Below, in pieces: positions 1 through 8,218 of a stretch of 33,958 bases of DNA (the first letter of the stretch is position 1; each line of letters begins with the position of its first letter). Made by a program: the position numbers and the translations under genes. Below the pieces are notes generated by a model that saw nothing but the letters and a program-made list of their open reading frames with translations, was not told where the DNA came from and did not search any database. This stretch comes from Euperipatoides rowelli (Eukaryota > Onychophora > Udeonychophora > Euonychophora > Peripatopsidae): NCBI GenBank assembly GCA_003024985.2, contig PXIH01S0008165.1. One strand, written 5' to 3'.

Positions 1-1
1 T

Positions 2-178
2 ATTCAGTATTTTTCAGCAAGTGAAAATAATAATGGACTAACTGATATGATATCTAATCCTTTATTTTTAAAAAATAATGCTATATATATACATATATTA
101 AGGAGGTATCATGCCTATAATCTGGATAATAACCTGGGAAAGGGACGTATACATGTAAAGAATNTGAACAGACGGTAA
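2..178 (+). CDS. Possible 3' end of an unknown upstream gene (partial)
   Basis: One plus-strand frame is open from the window edge to a TAA at 176-178, about 58 codons, while the other two plus frames close within the first 50 bases. The translated stretch reads like ordinary protein at first (SASENNNGLTDMISNPLF), but its last 20 codons overlap the better-supported zinc-ribbon gene. The true end may therefore be earlier and hidden by the same sequence errors that affect 111-240. No family recognised. Confidence 0.3.
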   Translation: MQYFSASENNNGLTDMISNPLFLKNNAIYIHILRRYHAYNLDNNLGKGRIHVKNXNRR

Positions 179-240
179 AACTTGATCAAAATTCTGATAA
201 ACTTCCACCATGTCCTAAGTGTAATAATTTAAAAAATTAA
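111..240 (+). pseudogene. Small zinc-ribbon protein, frame broken (possibly by sequencing errors)
   Basis: A strong Shine-Dalgarno AGGAGG (101-106) precedes ATG at 111, but that frame stops after 15 codons. From 148 to the TAA at 238-240 another frame encodes a rubredoxin/rubrerythrin-type zinc ribbon: Y-T-C-K-E-x-E, then KLPPCPKCNN. The x is codon TNT at 163-165, which would be Cys if N (164) is G; this would complete the usual CxxC...CxxC. The start and the ribbon could be in one frame only if two single bases were missing upstream, both beside G runs. Together with the N, this looks more like poor contig-end sequence than a decayed gene, but true decay cannot be excluded. The gene converges on fusA2 and their stop codons overlap. 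The function of such small ribbons is unknown. Confidence 0.5.
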
Positions 241-2246
241 ATTAATTTCTCTTTAAAGCAAGAAAAACTCATAGTGAAGACTCCTTTTCCTTTTGTAGCA
301 TTACGCAAAACTGTAGTAAAACCAAATAGTTTTTCAAAAGGTGCATCCGCCTTTATGATCTCATCATCATCCATATTTTCAACTGAATTAACAACTCCAT
401 TTACCGAATTTAAAGCAGAAATAGCCTCGCCAGTATACTCACTAGAAACTCTAATCTCAAGCTGCATTATTGGTTCAAGCTTCAAAGAACCTGCTTTTAA
501 AAATAAACTATGAAATGCAAGCCCTGTTATTGCCTCAAGAGCAGTCTCATTAATCTTGTTCTTATCATATACAAGGTCTAGTATTTGAACTAATGTATCA
601 ACAATAGGATAACCTAAAGCCCCACTAGAGTAAGCAAGCTTTATGCCTCTCCCCAATATTGCTTGATAGTTTAAGTCAAGGTCACATAGAATTTCAACTT
701 TATTACCCTCTCCTATTTTTAAAGGACTAAGCCTCATGTTAATCTTTAAGCTAATTACTTTATTGCTAAAAATATTATTAAATTCAAAAACTTCCTCAAT
801 AACTTTACTTATTGTCTCTCGATAAGTAACTTGAGGCTTACTTGTATAAACTTCAAGCTTAAAATCTTCTTTAATTCTTGTGATTATAATATCAAGATGA
901 AGTTCGCCCATTCCTGAAATTAATATTTGGCCTGTTTCTACATCTTCTTTAAAGCTAAAAGTAGGATCTTCCTTTACAATAACTCTCAAAACCTCTTTTA
1001 ATCTTGTTTCTTCGGAACTTTTCATAGGCTCAATAGTAATTGAAACAACAGGCTCTGGAAATATAACATTTTCAAGTAAAATATTATTATTTTCCTCTAC
1101 TAAAGTATCACCTGTAACAGAAAATTTAAGTCCCAAAACAGCTCCAATATCTCCTGTTCTAATTGATTCAACAGAGTCATTTTTATTAGCAGAAACTCTA
1201 AATATTTTTGTAATTTTCTCACGTTTATTCTTAACTATGTTAAGTATTCTACAATTAGAGTTTAATTCTCCAGAATATACTCTCAAAAAATAAAGATGTG
1301 TGGCTAGCTGAGTAGAATATTGAATCTTAAAAACTAATGCAGAGAATTTATCACTCAACTCTGAATTCACTAATATTTCTCTTTTTGTATTTAGGTCAAA
1401 TGCCTTTAACTGTCTCTCGTTAGGGTTTGGTAAATAATTTACAATACTATCAATTAAAGGTTGAATACCAATATTTTTCAAACTAGAACCTAAAAAAATA
1501 GGTATAACATTTAAAAGAATGGTATTTTTTCTTAGCTCTTTTTGTATCAAATCAACTGGTACCTCATGACCATGCAAATAAAGTTCTGTCAACTCTTCAC
1601 TAAATTCACTTAGATCATCTATTAGTTTCTCTTTATATTTGCTTGCTATCCTCTTAAGAGAAGGTCTAATTTCTTTGTAGTTCATAGTAAAACCCAAAGT
1701 ATCTATTTCAAAATGAATTTCTCTAAATTGTAAAAGATCAATTACTCCTTCGAATTGATTTTCATTTCCTATTGGAATTTGCATAATGATTGGTCGGATC
1801 TTAAACTTATTTTTAATATCCGTAACAATTTTAAAAAAATTAGCTCCAATTCTATCCATTTTATTCACATAAGCTACTTTAGGAATAGAATACTTAGAAG
1901 CCTGTCTCCAAACTGTTTCTGTTTGGGCCTGAATACCATCAACAGCACTAAAAACAATTATGCCACCATCAAGTATCCTAAGAGTCCTTTCTACTTCAGC
2001 TGTAAAATCAACATGTCCAGGAGTATCAATTATATTTATTTGACAATTCCTCCAAAAACAAGTAATTGAAGCAGAAGTTATTGTAATACCCCGTTCTTGT
2101 TCCTGAGGCATCCAATCTGTAACAGTATCACCACTATCAACATCACCTATCTTATAATTCATTCCAGTATAATATAAAATTCTTTCAATAGTAGTAGTTT
2201 TCCCAGCATCAATGTGTGCCATTATTCCAACATTTCTAATATTCAT
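237..2246 (-). CDS. fusA2: Elongation factor G 2 (EF-G-like translational GTPase)
   Basis: A 669-residue translational GTPase of EF-G type. Visible motifs: G1 AHIDAGKT (residues 10-17), switch I ERGITIT (51-57), G3 DTPGH (74-78), G4 NKMD (128-131), followed by domains II-V ending in a KGxGxFTMSF tail. Borrelia carries two EF-Gs. Published work on B. burgdorferi assigned its EF-G2 to ribosome recycling with RRF rather than translocation, and the position beside the CAP lipoprotein and mevalonate genes matches that second copy (BB0691). I infer the same role here. The start is supported by GAGG five bases before the ATG at 2246. The gene stands alone on this strand and has a possible extended -10 promoter about 45 bases upstream. 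Confidence 0.93.
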   Translation of the reverse strand: MNIRNVGIMAHIDAGKTTTIERILYYTGMNYKIGDVDSGDTVTDWMPQEQERGITITSASITCFWRNCQINIIDTPGHVDFTAEVERTLRILDGGIIVFSAVDGIQAQTETVWRQASKYSIPKVAYVNKMDRIGANFFKIVTDIKNKFKIRPIIMQIPIGNENQFEGVIDLLQFREIHFEIDTLGFTMNYKEIRPSLKRIASKYKEKLIDDLSEFSEELTELYLHGHEVPVDLIQKELRKNTILLNVIPIFLGSSLKNIGIQPLIDSIVNYLPNPNERQLKAFDLNTKREILVNSELSDKFSALVFKIQYSTQLATHLYFLRVYSGELNSNCRILNIVKNKREKITKIFRVSANKNDSVESIRTGDIGAVLGLKFSVTGDTLVEENNNILLENVIFPEPVVSITIEPMKSSEETRLKEVLRVIVKEDPTFSFKEDVETGQILISGMGELHLDIIITRIKEDFKLEVYTSKPQVTYRETISKVIEEVFEFNNIFSNKVISLKINMRLSPLKIGEGNKVEILCDLDLNYQAILGRGIKLAYSSGALGYPIVDTLVQILDLVYDKNKINETALEAITGLAFHSLFLKAGSLKLEPIMQLEIRVSSEYTGEAISALNSVNGVVNSVENMDDDEIIKADAPFEKLFGFTTVLRNATKGKGVFTMSFSCFKEKLI

Positions 2247-2287
2247 AATATCCTCAAAAGCTAACCGACTTAAATGTAACTTTTTCT

Positions 2288-2296
2288 ATTTTAACA
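2288..2296 (-). promoter_or_regulatory. Possible extended -10 promoter for fusA2
   Basis: Read on the minus strand this is TGTTAAAAT, an extended -10 (TGn plus TAAAAT). It would start transcription about 35 bases before the fusA2 ATG. No good -35 is visible, so support is modest. Confidence 0.35.
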
Positions 2297-2372
2297 TAAC
2301 ATGTCTACTAATTTCACTTTTGGAACTGAATACAACAATGCAAGAACAATAACATTTATTTGGTAAATATTA

Positions 2373-2381
2373 TGGTATAAT
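2373..2381 (+). promoter_or_regulatory. Extended -10 promoter touching the CAP lipoprotein start
   Basis: TGGTATAAT is a perfect extended -10 (TGnTATAAT). Only five bases separate it from the ATG at 2387, so transcription should begin at or next to the start codon. There is no Shine-Dalgarno in between. This implies a leaderless or nearly leaderless mRNA. Confidence 0.5.
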
Positions 2382-2386
2382 TAACC

Positions 2387-2845
2387 ATGTTTAAGAAAAT
2401 ATTTTTAATTTTAATATCTATTTCAACACTAGGCTGTATTACAGATATTACTCTTAGCTCTAAGAAAGATTTGGATTTTTTATATAATGAAATTTTCAAA
2501 TTAAGAGCAAGCTTAGGATTACCTAAATTAGAAATTGCTCCAGAACTTGAAATTACTGCTAAAGCTTACTCTAAAGAATTAGCTTACTACAATGTACTAA
2601 CTCATACACTATTAGGCACAACACCAAATGACAGATTAAACCAATATGATACCTCTTATTATCAATTTGAAGGAGAAATACTAGCTTCAGGTTTTAAAAA
2701 AGAAACTGTAGTGCAAGGTTGGCTTGATAGTCCAGGTCACAGAAAAATATTAATTAATAACCATTCAAAAGTAATAGGTATTGGTATTGCAAAAAGTAAA
2801 ACTAATACTCTTTACTTTGTAGCATTATTTGGAGGAATTAAATAG
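2387..2845 (+). CDS. CAP/SCP-domain lipoprotein (BB0689-like)
   Basis: A 152-residue lipoprotein. The signal peptide has basic residues at 3-4, a hydrophobic core, and lipobox S-T-L-G-C with acylated Cys17. The mature part is a CAP (cysteine-rich secretory, antigen 5, pathogenesis-related; here the bacterial SCP-like) domain: LTHTLLG with His73, the acidic pair Glu96/Glu98, and WLDSPGHRKIL with His118, then a glycine-rich final strand. In B. burgdorferi the orthologue in this position is a surface protein of known crystal structure; its function is not established. The start is fixed by the signal peptide, although no ribosome-binding site precedes it. The gene is followed by tRNA-Val on the same strand. 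Surface exposure here is inferred. Confidence 0.9.
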   Translation: MFKKIFLILISISTLGCITDITLSSKKDLDFLYNEIFKLRASLGLPKLEIAPELEITAKAYSKELAYYNVLTHTLLGTTPNDRLNQYDTSYYQFEGEILASGFKKETVVQGWLDSPGHRKILINNHSKVIGIGIAKSKTNTLYFVALFGGIK

Positions 2846-2857
2846 TAAACAAAATAG

Positions 2858-2886
2858 TTGACATATGTTTAAATTATTTATATATT
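2858..2886 (+). promoter_or_regulatory. Sigma-70 promoter for tRNA-Val
   Basis: TTGACA (2858-2863), a 17-base spacer, then TATATT (2881-2886). This is the best consensus promoter in the window. It predicts a start near 2893, about 20 bases before the mature tRNA 5' end, so the tRNA is transcribed independently of the CAP gene. Confidence 0.75.
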
Positions 2887-2914
2887 AAAGGTAAAGCAAA
2901 GTTTTAGACTAAAA

Positions 2915-2988
2915 GGGTGGATAGCTCAGCTGGTCAGAGCGCCTGCCTTACAAGCAGGATGTCGGGGATTCGAACTCCTCTCTACCCA
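2915..2988 (+). tRNA. tRNA-Val (anticodon UAC)
   Basis: Full cloverleaf: acceptor stem 2915-2921 with 2981-2987 (one G-T pair), D arm with AGCTCAGCTGGTCAGAGC, anticodon stem CCTGC/GCAGG around the loop CTTACAA with anticodon TAC at 2949-2951, a five-base variable loop, and a T arm with loop TTCGAAC. The discriminator is A2988. CCA is not encoded (ATT follows), so it is added after transcription. Confidence 0.96.
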
Positions 2989-3003
2989 TTTGTTAAAATA
3001 AAC

Positions 3004-3037
3004 GAGTGAAAGTATAAAGTTTTTTATATTTTTACTC
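3004..3037 (+). terminator. Hairpin downstream of tRNA-Val (terminator or processing signal)
   Basis: A 14-bp stem (3004-3017 with 3024-3037, two G-U pairs) with a six-base loop, 16 bases after the tRNA. Its 3' arm is T-rich but no T-run follows, so termination is plausible rather than certain. It also separates the tRNA from the oppositely oriented mevalonate operon ending at 3132. Confidence 0.45.
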
Positions 3038-3131
3038 AATTGAACAACATGTGTACTATTTTACATTGTTATTGCTTTATAAAAAAATATTTAAATTCAC
3101 TTCTTCATATATTTACTTTTTAGCTTTATTC

Positions 3132-4025
3132 CTAGAATTTTATCACCTTCAAATTTAATATCAAATTAATATTTTTTTTAGCTAAAGCAATTCCTAAGCT
3201 ATCTTTTATATAAGTGGCACTTTCATAATCTTTAGTTAGAAAGAAAAATATGCCCCCATGACCTGCTCCACTAAGCTTTCCTGCTAAAGCACCTAAAGCT
3301 AATCCACTGCTTATAATATAATCTAGAGTATCATCAGACAAACCTAAAGATCTTAAATGATTCTGAGCCAACTCAAATTTATTTGCAAGGCAAAACAAGT
3401 CCTTAGACTTAATGCATTGCAAGGAAGCCAATGTTAAATCTCCTAAATTTTGAATAAATCTAAACAAACTTGGATCAACTTCAATCCTATTTTTTAATTC
3501 AAGTATAGACTGACTAGATGGAATATTTCTTTTACAAGCCCCAATAATAAAATAAAATTCAGGCGAAATTAGTTTTTCAAAAATAAATTTTTCTTCCTTC
3601 TTTTCACAAAATAAAAGCCCATTAAGTTCTTCCAAACATATGTCCATACCAGAAGATTTTCCATGAAAGAAATCTTCTATATCTTTAGCTACACTAATTT
3701 TATCAAGGGCTTTGTATTCTGCATGCATTAATATATATTCAGAGAAACAAAGACTTAAGCTACCAGAAGAACCAAGTCCAAGGCCCATTGGAATCTCAGA
3801 AAAAATTTTAATTTTCGCAGGCTTTAACTTAGGAAATTTCTCTTGAATTAAATCTATTACCTTATAAACTTTAGAAGATTCTTCTCCTTCATATTGCCAT
3901 TCGTTACTAAAATAATATTCAAAATTCATCAATATAGGTAAAGTTACGCCAATAACTGGAAAACCATAAACAGCACTATGTTCTCCAATGAATAATAACT
4001 TTGATGGTTTTTTTATTAATGGCAT
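3132..4025 (-). CDS. mvk: Mevalonate kinase
   Basis: A 297-residue GHMP-superfamily kinase that phosphorylates mevalonate to 5-phosphomevalonate. Motif 1: KLLFIGEHSAVYG (9-21). Motif 2, the phosphate-binding loop: PMGLGLGSSGS (79-89). Probable catalytic Asp128 in GKSSGMD. Motif 3: KLSGAGHGG (250-258). It is the last gene of a four-gene minus-strand operon and starts nine bases after the preceding phosphomevalonate kinase gene ends. The SD is AAGGAG close before the ATG. It is assigned as mevalonate rather than phosphomevalonate kinase from the IGEHSAVYG and GKSSGMD motifs. Confidence 0.92.
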   Translation of the reverse strand: MPLIKKPSKLLFIGEHSAVYGFPVIGVTLPILMNFEYYFSNEWQYEGEESSKVYKVIDLIQEKFPKLKPAKIKIFSEIPMGLGLGSSGSLSLCFSEYILMHAEYKALDKISVAKDIEDFFHGKSSGMDICLEELNGLLFCEKKEEKFIFEKLISPEFYFIIGACKRNIPSSQSILELKNRIEVDPSLFRFIQNLGDLTLASLQCIKSKDLFCLANKFELAQNHLRSLGLSDDTLDYIISSGLALGALAGKLSGAGHGGIFFFLTKDYESATYIKDSLGIALAKKNINLILNLKVIKF

Positions 4026-4034
4026 ATAATCTCC

Positions 4035-4979
4035 TTAAAATTCAAATACTATACTACAAGTTTCTAACTTGATTGGAATCATAGAGCAAAATTTAAAAAT
4101 ATCCAAATTTGGCTTATAAACTAAAAATGTTTCATTACCAGCACCCAAAGCTTTTATAAAAACACATTCTTTTTCAAGATATTTGAATTCCAATGGCAAA
4201 GCCGCAGAAATACATAAGTTATCTCCAATGCTCAAGCCCAGATCTCTAGCTGCTAGAAAAGATTTAACAAAATCTACTTTAAAAATATCTACAAGTTCCT
4301 TCATTACTAATTTACAAGTCCGTAAAAACATTTGCAAACATTCCTTTTTATCATCATACTTAGCTATGGCAACAACCGTTTTAACAGAAGAAAGACCATG
4401 CATTAAATAAAAATCATTATTATTTAAAAAGCAAGGATTCTCAATAAATTCATAACTTGGTAAGATGCCACCTTTAAATAATAAACATCCTCCAAACAAG
4501 CTTGCAGCAATATCATAGCCACTACCTTTATTGCTCTGAGCAGTTCTGTAACTATTCAAACAAAGATGAAAAATTTCATCTTTTACAATTGACTTAGTAT
4601 TATTATAAATACAATAAAGTCCAACACTAAGTCCAACAGCAACAACAGAACTCGATCCAAATCCTTTTTTCCTACCATCATTAAAAAAGAAATGACTTGT
4701 ATCAATATAAACATCATAAGGAACCAAGTCTAAATTATGAAAATAATTTAGACAGAAAAAAAAGAAGATTCTAAATACAAAATCATTTGTGTCTTGCAAT
4801 TGAACATACTCTTCAAGCTCTCTTCTTTTACAAAAAAATCTCCAAAAACTACTTTTTTTAAAAGTAAAATAAGCTCTTATAGGAATAGTAATTGCTATGC
4901 CTTCTCCACCTTCCTCTAAAATAACATATTCTCCCATTAAAAGCAAATTACCAGGTACGGAAAACTTAATTAAATCCAT
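4035..4979 (-). CDS. Phosphomevalonate kinase
   Basis: A 314-residue GHMP kinase, predicted to convert 5-phosphomevalonate to 5-diphosphomevalonate. N-terminal motif FSVPGNLLLMGEYVILEEG (6-24) is typical of phosphomevalonate kinases (PGKxLxxGEYxVL). The nucleotide loop is KKGFGSSSVVAVG (104-116), and the C-terminal loop ALGAGNE lies near residue 285. It overlaps the upstream decarboxylase gene by ten bases, indicating translational coupling. The family is clear from motif and operon position; specificity is inferred. Confidence 0.88.
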   Translation of the reverse strand: MDLIKFSVPGNLLLMGEYVILEEGGEGIAITIPIRAYFTFKKSSFWRFFCKRRELEEYVQLQDTNDFVFRIFFFFCLNYFHNLDLVPYDVYIDTSHFFFNDGRKKGFGSSSVVAVGLSVGLYCIYNNTKSIVKDEIFHLCLNSYRTAQSNKGSGYDIAASLFGGCLLFKGGILPSYEFIENPCFLNNNDFYLMHGLSSVKTVVAIAKYDDKKECLQMFLRTCKLVMKELVDIFKVDFVKSFLAARDLGLSIGDNLCISAALPLEFKYLEKECVFIKALGAGNETFLVYKPNLDIFKFCSMIPIKLETCSIVFEF

Positions 4980-5908
4980 TCTATTCCTCTACCAATTTTT
5001 GAAACTATATAACTTAAATTAGGAAATTTTTGTTTTAAACTACTCAATATAAATTCAATATCTTCATTTAAACATATAACCTTAACTTGAGGACCAGCAT
5101 CCATTGTCTCATAAACATACAAACCTCTCTCTCTTAATAAGCGTATCATCTTTAAAACACCTATTGTATCATTCTCAAAATACATAATTGAAGAAGATAG
5201 CATAACTGAAAACATATTTTGGTAACTTCTAACAATATTCTCACCTAAACCAACAAAATCTCCCCTAGAAAAAGATTCGCATGCATTTTTAAATATTACT
5301 TTACTACTTTTTATCCAAGCAGCGTAAAAATCGGAATTTTTACTACAAAATTCCATGGCTAATCTTGAAGATATTGTTTTTTCATTATGATCAATTATGA
5401 TAAAAATAATTCTAAGTTTGCTAAAATGATTTTGATCTTTTAAAACAATAACTTTTTTAGATCCTGCTTTTAAAATAGTAAAACCACCATAAATGGCTCT
5501 AGCTGCAGAAATTGAACCCATTCTAGCAAGATCACAAGCCAGACTGTCATTATATTTATCAAAATACTTCAATATACAAGCTGCTATTGAAGCGAACCCA
5601 GAACTTGAACTAGCACAACCAGCCCCTGTAGGAAAATTATTTGTACTATTAATTTTAAATTTTACTTTTTTTTCTTTTAATAATCGCCTAGCATAAGCAA
5701 AAAACATTTTCTCTCTATCAGAGAGAAAAATTTTTTTACCGTTTAGACTTATTTCATCCTTAGTACCTAAAGAAAGTTCTGTCTTTGAATAAATTTCATC
5801 AACAGTTACAGCTAAACTTGAAGTAGCTGGTATATTGAATTTCTTATTTTTTTTCCCCCAATATTTTATTAGAGCTAAACTTGGATAAGCCATACATTTT
5901 ACAATCAT
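4970..5908 (-). CDS. mvaD: Diphosphomevalonate decarboxylase
   Basis: A 312-residue GHMP-fold enzyme that decarboxylates mevalonate diphosphate to isopentenyl diphosphate using ATP. Diagnostic features: AYPSLALIKYWGKK (7-20), the serine-rich loop PTGAGCASSSSG (93-104), and ETMDAGPQVKV with catalytic Asp270. The length fits bacterial members. Only 24 bases separate it from the upstream isomerase gene. In B. burgdorferi I remember an HMG-CoA reductase gene at that junction; there is no room for it here. Confidence 0.93.
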   Translation of the reverse strand: MIVKCMAYPSLALIKYWGKKNKKFNIPATSSLAVTVDEIYSKTELSLGTKDEISLNGKKIFLSDREKMFFAYARRLLKEKKVKFKINSTNNFPTGAGCASSSSGFASIAACILKYFDKYNDSLACDLARMGSISAARAIYGGFTILKAGSKKVIVLKDQNHFSKLRIIFIIIDHNEKTISSRLAMEFCSKNSDFYAAWIKSSKVIFKNACESFSRGDFVGLGENIVRSYQNMFSVMLSSSIMYFENDTIGVLKMIRLLRERGLYVYETMDAGPQVKVICLNEDIEFILSSLKQKFPNLSYIVSKIGRGIEWI

Positions 5909-5932
5909 AATTTTACTCTCTTATTTATCCTA

Positions 5933-7000
5933 TTACCCTTTTTGAAAATCATAAATATCCCTATAATTAACAACTTCATTAAGCAATTGCTTACTTGTAA
6001 AATACTTATTTTTTTGTAAATCTACAATAGTTCTACTCTGGCTCATAAGCATAGCAATTTTTAAAGCATAATGATAATCTTCAAATAATTGATACAAGGC
6101 AGCTTCACCTTGTTTACACAAAGTATTCAAAATTACATTACCCATACCAACCATTTTAGCACCAAGTGCTAAACCTTTAACAAGTTCGATGCCCTTTTTA
6201 AAACCACCAGAAGCAAAGACCTTTTCTTTATAGCAAGTATCTAAGGATAAAAGAGTGAAAACAGCTGGGATTCCCCAGTCCAGAAAATTTGAAGCTATAC
6301 TCTGTTTTTGCTCCTTCACTCCCTCAACTAAAATCCAATTTGTACCACCGCTACCAGCAAGATCAACATATGCAACCCCAAGTTCTAAAAGTGTTTTTAC
6401 TTCGACATGAGAAATTCCAAAACCTGTTTCTTTTACAATAATAGGAAGCTTAGACTTCTTGCTTAGCTTTTCAATCGAATGCTTAATATTTCTAAAATCT
6501 CTCTCACCATAAGAATTCAATAACTCTTGACCCCAATTCAAATGAACAGTTTGAGCATCAACCTCTAATACTTTGCCCATCTCTACTATCTTATCCTCTC
6601 CTAACTCTCTAACTTGAACAGCACTAATATTAGAAAATAAAGGCACTAAAGGCGCATATTTTTTTAATCTAAAATCAGTGATATATTGAGGATATTTAAA
6701 AAGAAGTTTATAAGAACCAAGTCCTATTGGGATTTGTAATTTATTTGCAATTTGCACAAGTGTTTTATTTAAAATATTGCCTCTCTTATCTCCACCTGTC
6801 ATAGGAGAAATAAAATAAGGCATTTTAAGCTTATAATTTAAAAAAGTTATACTAGTATCTATTTCATCAAAACTTAATTCACTTAACGCAACATGTTTTA
6901 GATTAACACACTCTAAATATGTTTTATTACTAAACTTTAGCTCATTACAAATATCTATATGTTTTTTTTTATTCCTTAAAATATCGGGCTCTAAATCCAT
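5933..7000 (-). CDS. fni: Isopentenyl-diphosphate delta-isomerase, type 2 (FMN)
   Basis: A 355-residue type 2 IPP isomerase, interconverting isopentenyl and dimethylallyl diphosphate with reduced FMN. Family marks: R-N-K-K-K-H near the N-terminus (9-14), SPMTGGDKRG (66-75) of the FMN site, HLNWGQE near 153, the AGSGGTNW loop, and C-terminal ASGGFKKGIELVKGLALGA, the phosphate-binding part of the TIM barrel. It is the first gene of the operon and lies opposite mnmA across a 111-base gap. In Lyme-group genomes I remember HMG-CoA synthase next to this gene; it is absent here. Confidence 0.93.
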   Translation of the reverse strand: MDLEPDILRNKKKHIDICNELKFSNKTYLECVNLKHVALSELSFDEIDTSITFLNYKLKMPYFISPMTGGDKRGNILNKTLVQIANKLQIPIGLGSYKLLFKYPQYITDFRLKKYAPLVPLFSNISAVQVRELGEDKIVEMGKVLEVDAQTVHLNWGQELLNSYGERDFRNIKHSIEKLSKKSKLPIIVKETGFGISHVEVKTLLELGVAYVDLAGSGGTNWILVEGVKEQKQSIASNFLDWGIPAVFTLLSLDTCYKEKVFASGGFKKGIELVKGLALGAKMVGMGNVILNTLCKQGEAALYQLFEDYHYALKIAMLMSQSRTIVDLQKNKYFTSKQLLNEVVNYRDIYDFQKG

Positions 7001-7040
7001 AAAATTCTTTCTATTTCAAAATTTTTATATAACTTTTAAG

Positions 7041-7049
7041 ATTATAACA
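7041..7049 (-). promoter_or_regulatory. Extended -10 promoter of the mevalonate operon
   Basis: Minus strand TGTTATAAT (extended -10) in the 111-base gap between fni and mnmA. The predicted start is about 34 bases before the fni ATG. No clear -35, which extended -10 promoters can lack. Confidence 0.5.
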
Positions 7050-7086
7050 CAACATAACTTAAAACATAAGACTAAAATTACGCCTT

Positions 7087-7092
7087 TATGAT
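7087..7092 (+). promoter_or_regulatory. Possible -10 element for mnmA
   Basis: TATGAT, 20 bases before the mnmA ATG and upstream of its SD. No convincing -35. It faces away from the fni promoter. Confidence 0.3.
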
Positions 7093-7111
7093 ATCATTAA
7101 GGTAAAGGTTT

Positions 7112-8185
7112 ATGAAAATAGCAGTACTTTTATCTGGAGGAGTAGACAGTTCTGTCGCTCTATATAAATTAATAGAAAAAGGATATAAAAAAATAAAATG
7201 TTATTATTTGAAAATTTGGCTTGAAGATGAGTTGTCTTATCTGGGTTCTTGCCCATGGGAAGAAGACTTAAGCTACGTCAAAACGGTATGCAATAAACTA
7301 GAGGTTCCTTATGAAGTAATTAACTTACAACAAGAATATTATCAAAATATTGTTACATACGTCATTAAAGAATTAAAAAATGGAAATACACCTAGTCCAG
7401 ATATATTTTGTAATAGCTTAATAAAATTTGGAATTTTTCTAGATAAAATTAACAAAGAATATGAACTTATAGTAACAGGTCATTATGCAAAAATTAAAAA
7501 AAAACATGATCATTATGTAATACAACAAGCAAAAGATAAAATTAAAGATCAAAGTTATTTTCTAGCTTACTTAAACCAAAAGCAAATTTCAAGATTGTAC
7601 TTTCCATTAGGAAATCTAACAAAAAATGAAGTCAGAATGATAGCAAATAAGATTAACTTACCTAATAAAAATAGAAAAGATAGTCAAGGAATTTGTTTTT
7701 TAGGCAAATTTAAATATAGTAATTTCATAAAATATCACCTTGGAACAGAAAAAGGCCAAATAATTGAAAAAGAAACAAATAAAGTACTAGGAAAACATAA
7801 TGGCTTTTGGTTATATACAATAGGACAAAGAAAAGGATTAGAATTAGGAGAGGGTCCCTGGTTTGTAATAGACAAAGATATCAAAAATAATATTATATAT
7901 ATCTCACATGAAAGAAACTTAATAAATCATAATAAGATAAAGCTCTTAGTTCATGAAGTTAATTGGATATACAAAGCTCCAAGCAAAAATGAAGATTTAG
8001 ATATTAAATTAAGACATGGAGAAAGAAAAGTACCTTGTTTAATTAACTACATTAAAAATGATCTAATTGAAATCACATTAAAACAAGGAGAAAAAGGAAT
8101 TTCTCCTGGACAATTTGCTATCTTCTATTCAAAAAACATTTGCTTAGGTGGAGCTAAAATTTATAAGTCCTTGAACTCTATCTAA
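7112..8185 (+). CDS. mnmA: tRNA-specific 2-thiouridylase MnmA
   Basis: A 357-residue enzyme that thiolates U34 of tRNAs for Lys, Glu and Gln using sulfur relayed from a cysteine desulfurase. PP-loop SGGVDSS (8-14) binds ATP. The two catalytic cysteines are Cys100 ([12 protein letters not shown]) and Cys195 ([10 protein letters not shown]). The interaction loop TGHYAKI is at 122-128, and the C-terminal beta-barrel includes YTIGQRKGL and [14 protein letters not shown]. The SD AAAGG lies just before the ATG. It stands alone on the plus strand and converges on the chemoreceptor genes. Formerly called trmU. Confidence 0.95.
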   Translation: MKIAVLLSGGVDSSVALYKLIEKGYKKIKCYYLKIWLEDELSYLGSCPWEEDLSYVKTVCNKLEVPYEVINLQQEYYQNIVTYVIKELKNGNTPSPDIFCNSLIKFGIFLDKINKEYELIVTGHYAKIKKKHDHYVIQQAKDKIKDQSYFLAYLNQKQISRLYFPLGNLTKNEVRMIANKINLPNKNRKDSQGICFLGKFKYSNFIKYHLGTEKGQIIEKETNKVLGKHNGFWLYTIGQRKGLELGEGPWFVIDKDIKNNIIYISHERNLINHNKIKLLVHEVNWIYKAPSKNEDLDIKLRHGERKVPCLINYIKNDLIEITLKQGEKGISPGQFAIFYSKNICLGGAKIYKSLNSI

Positions 8186-8218
8186 AGGTCGATTTTTTTA
8201 TAAAACTTCACCTAAATA

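Noticed and set aside
1755-2069. Plus-strand 104-residue ORF opposite fusA2
   Set aside because: Lies wholly inside the well-supported EF-G2 gene on the other strand; no SD or domain.
8186-8218. Weak inverted match AGGT...ACCT between mnmA and the chemoreceptor gene
   Set aside because: Only four clean base pairs; not enough to call a terminator, although convergent genes need one here.
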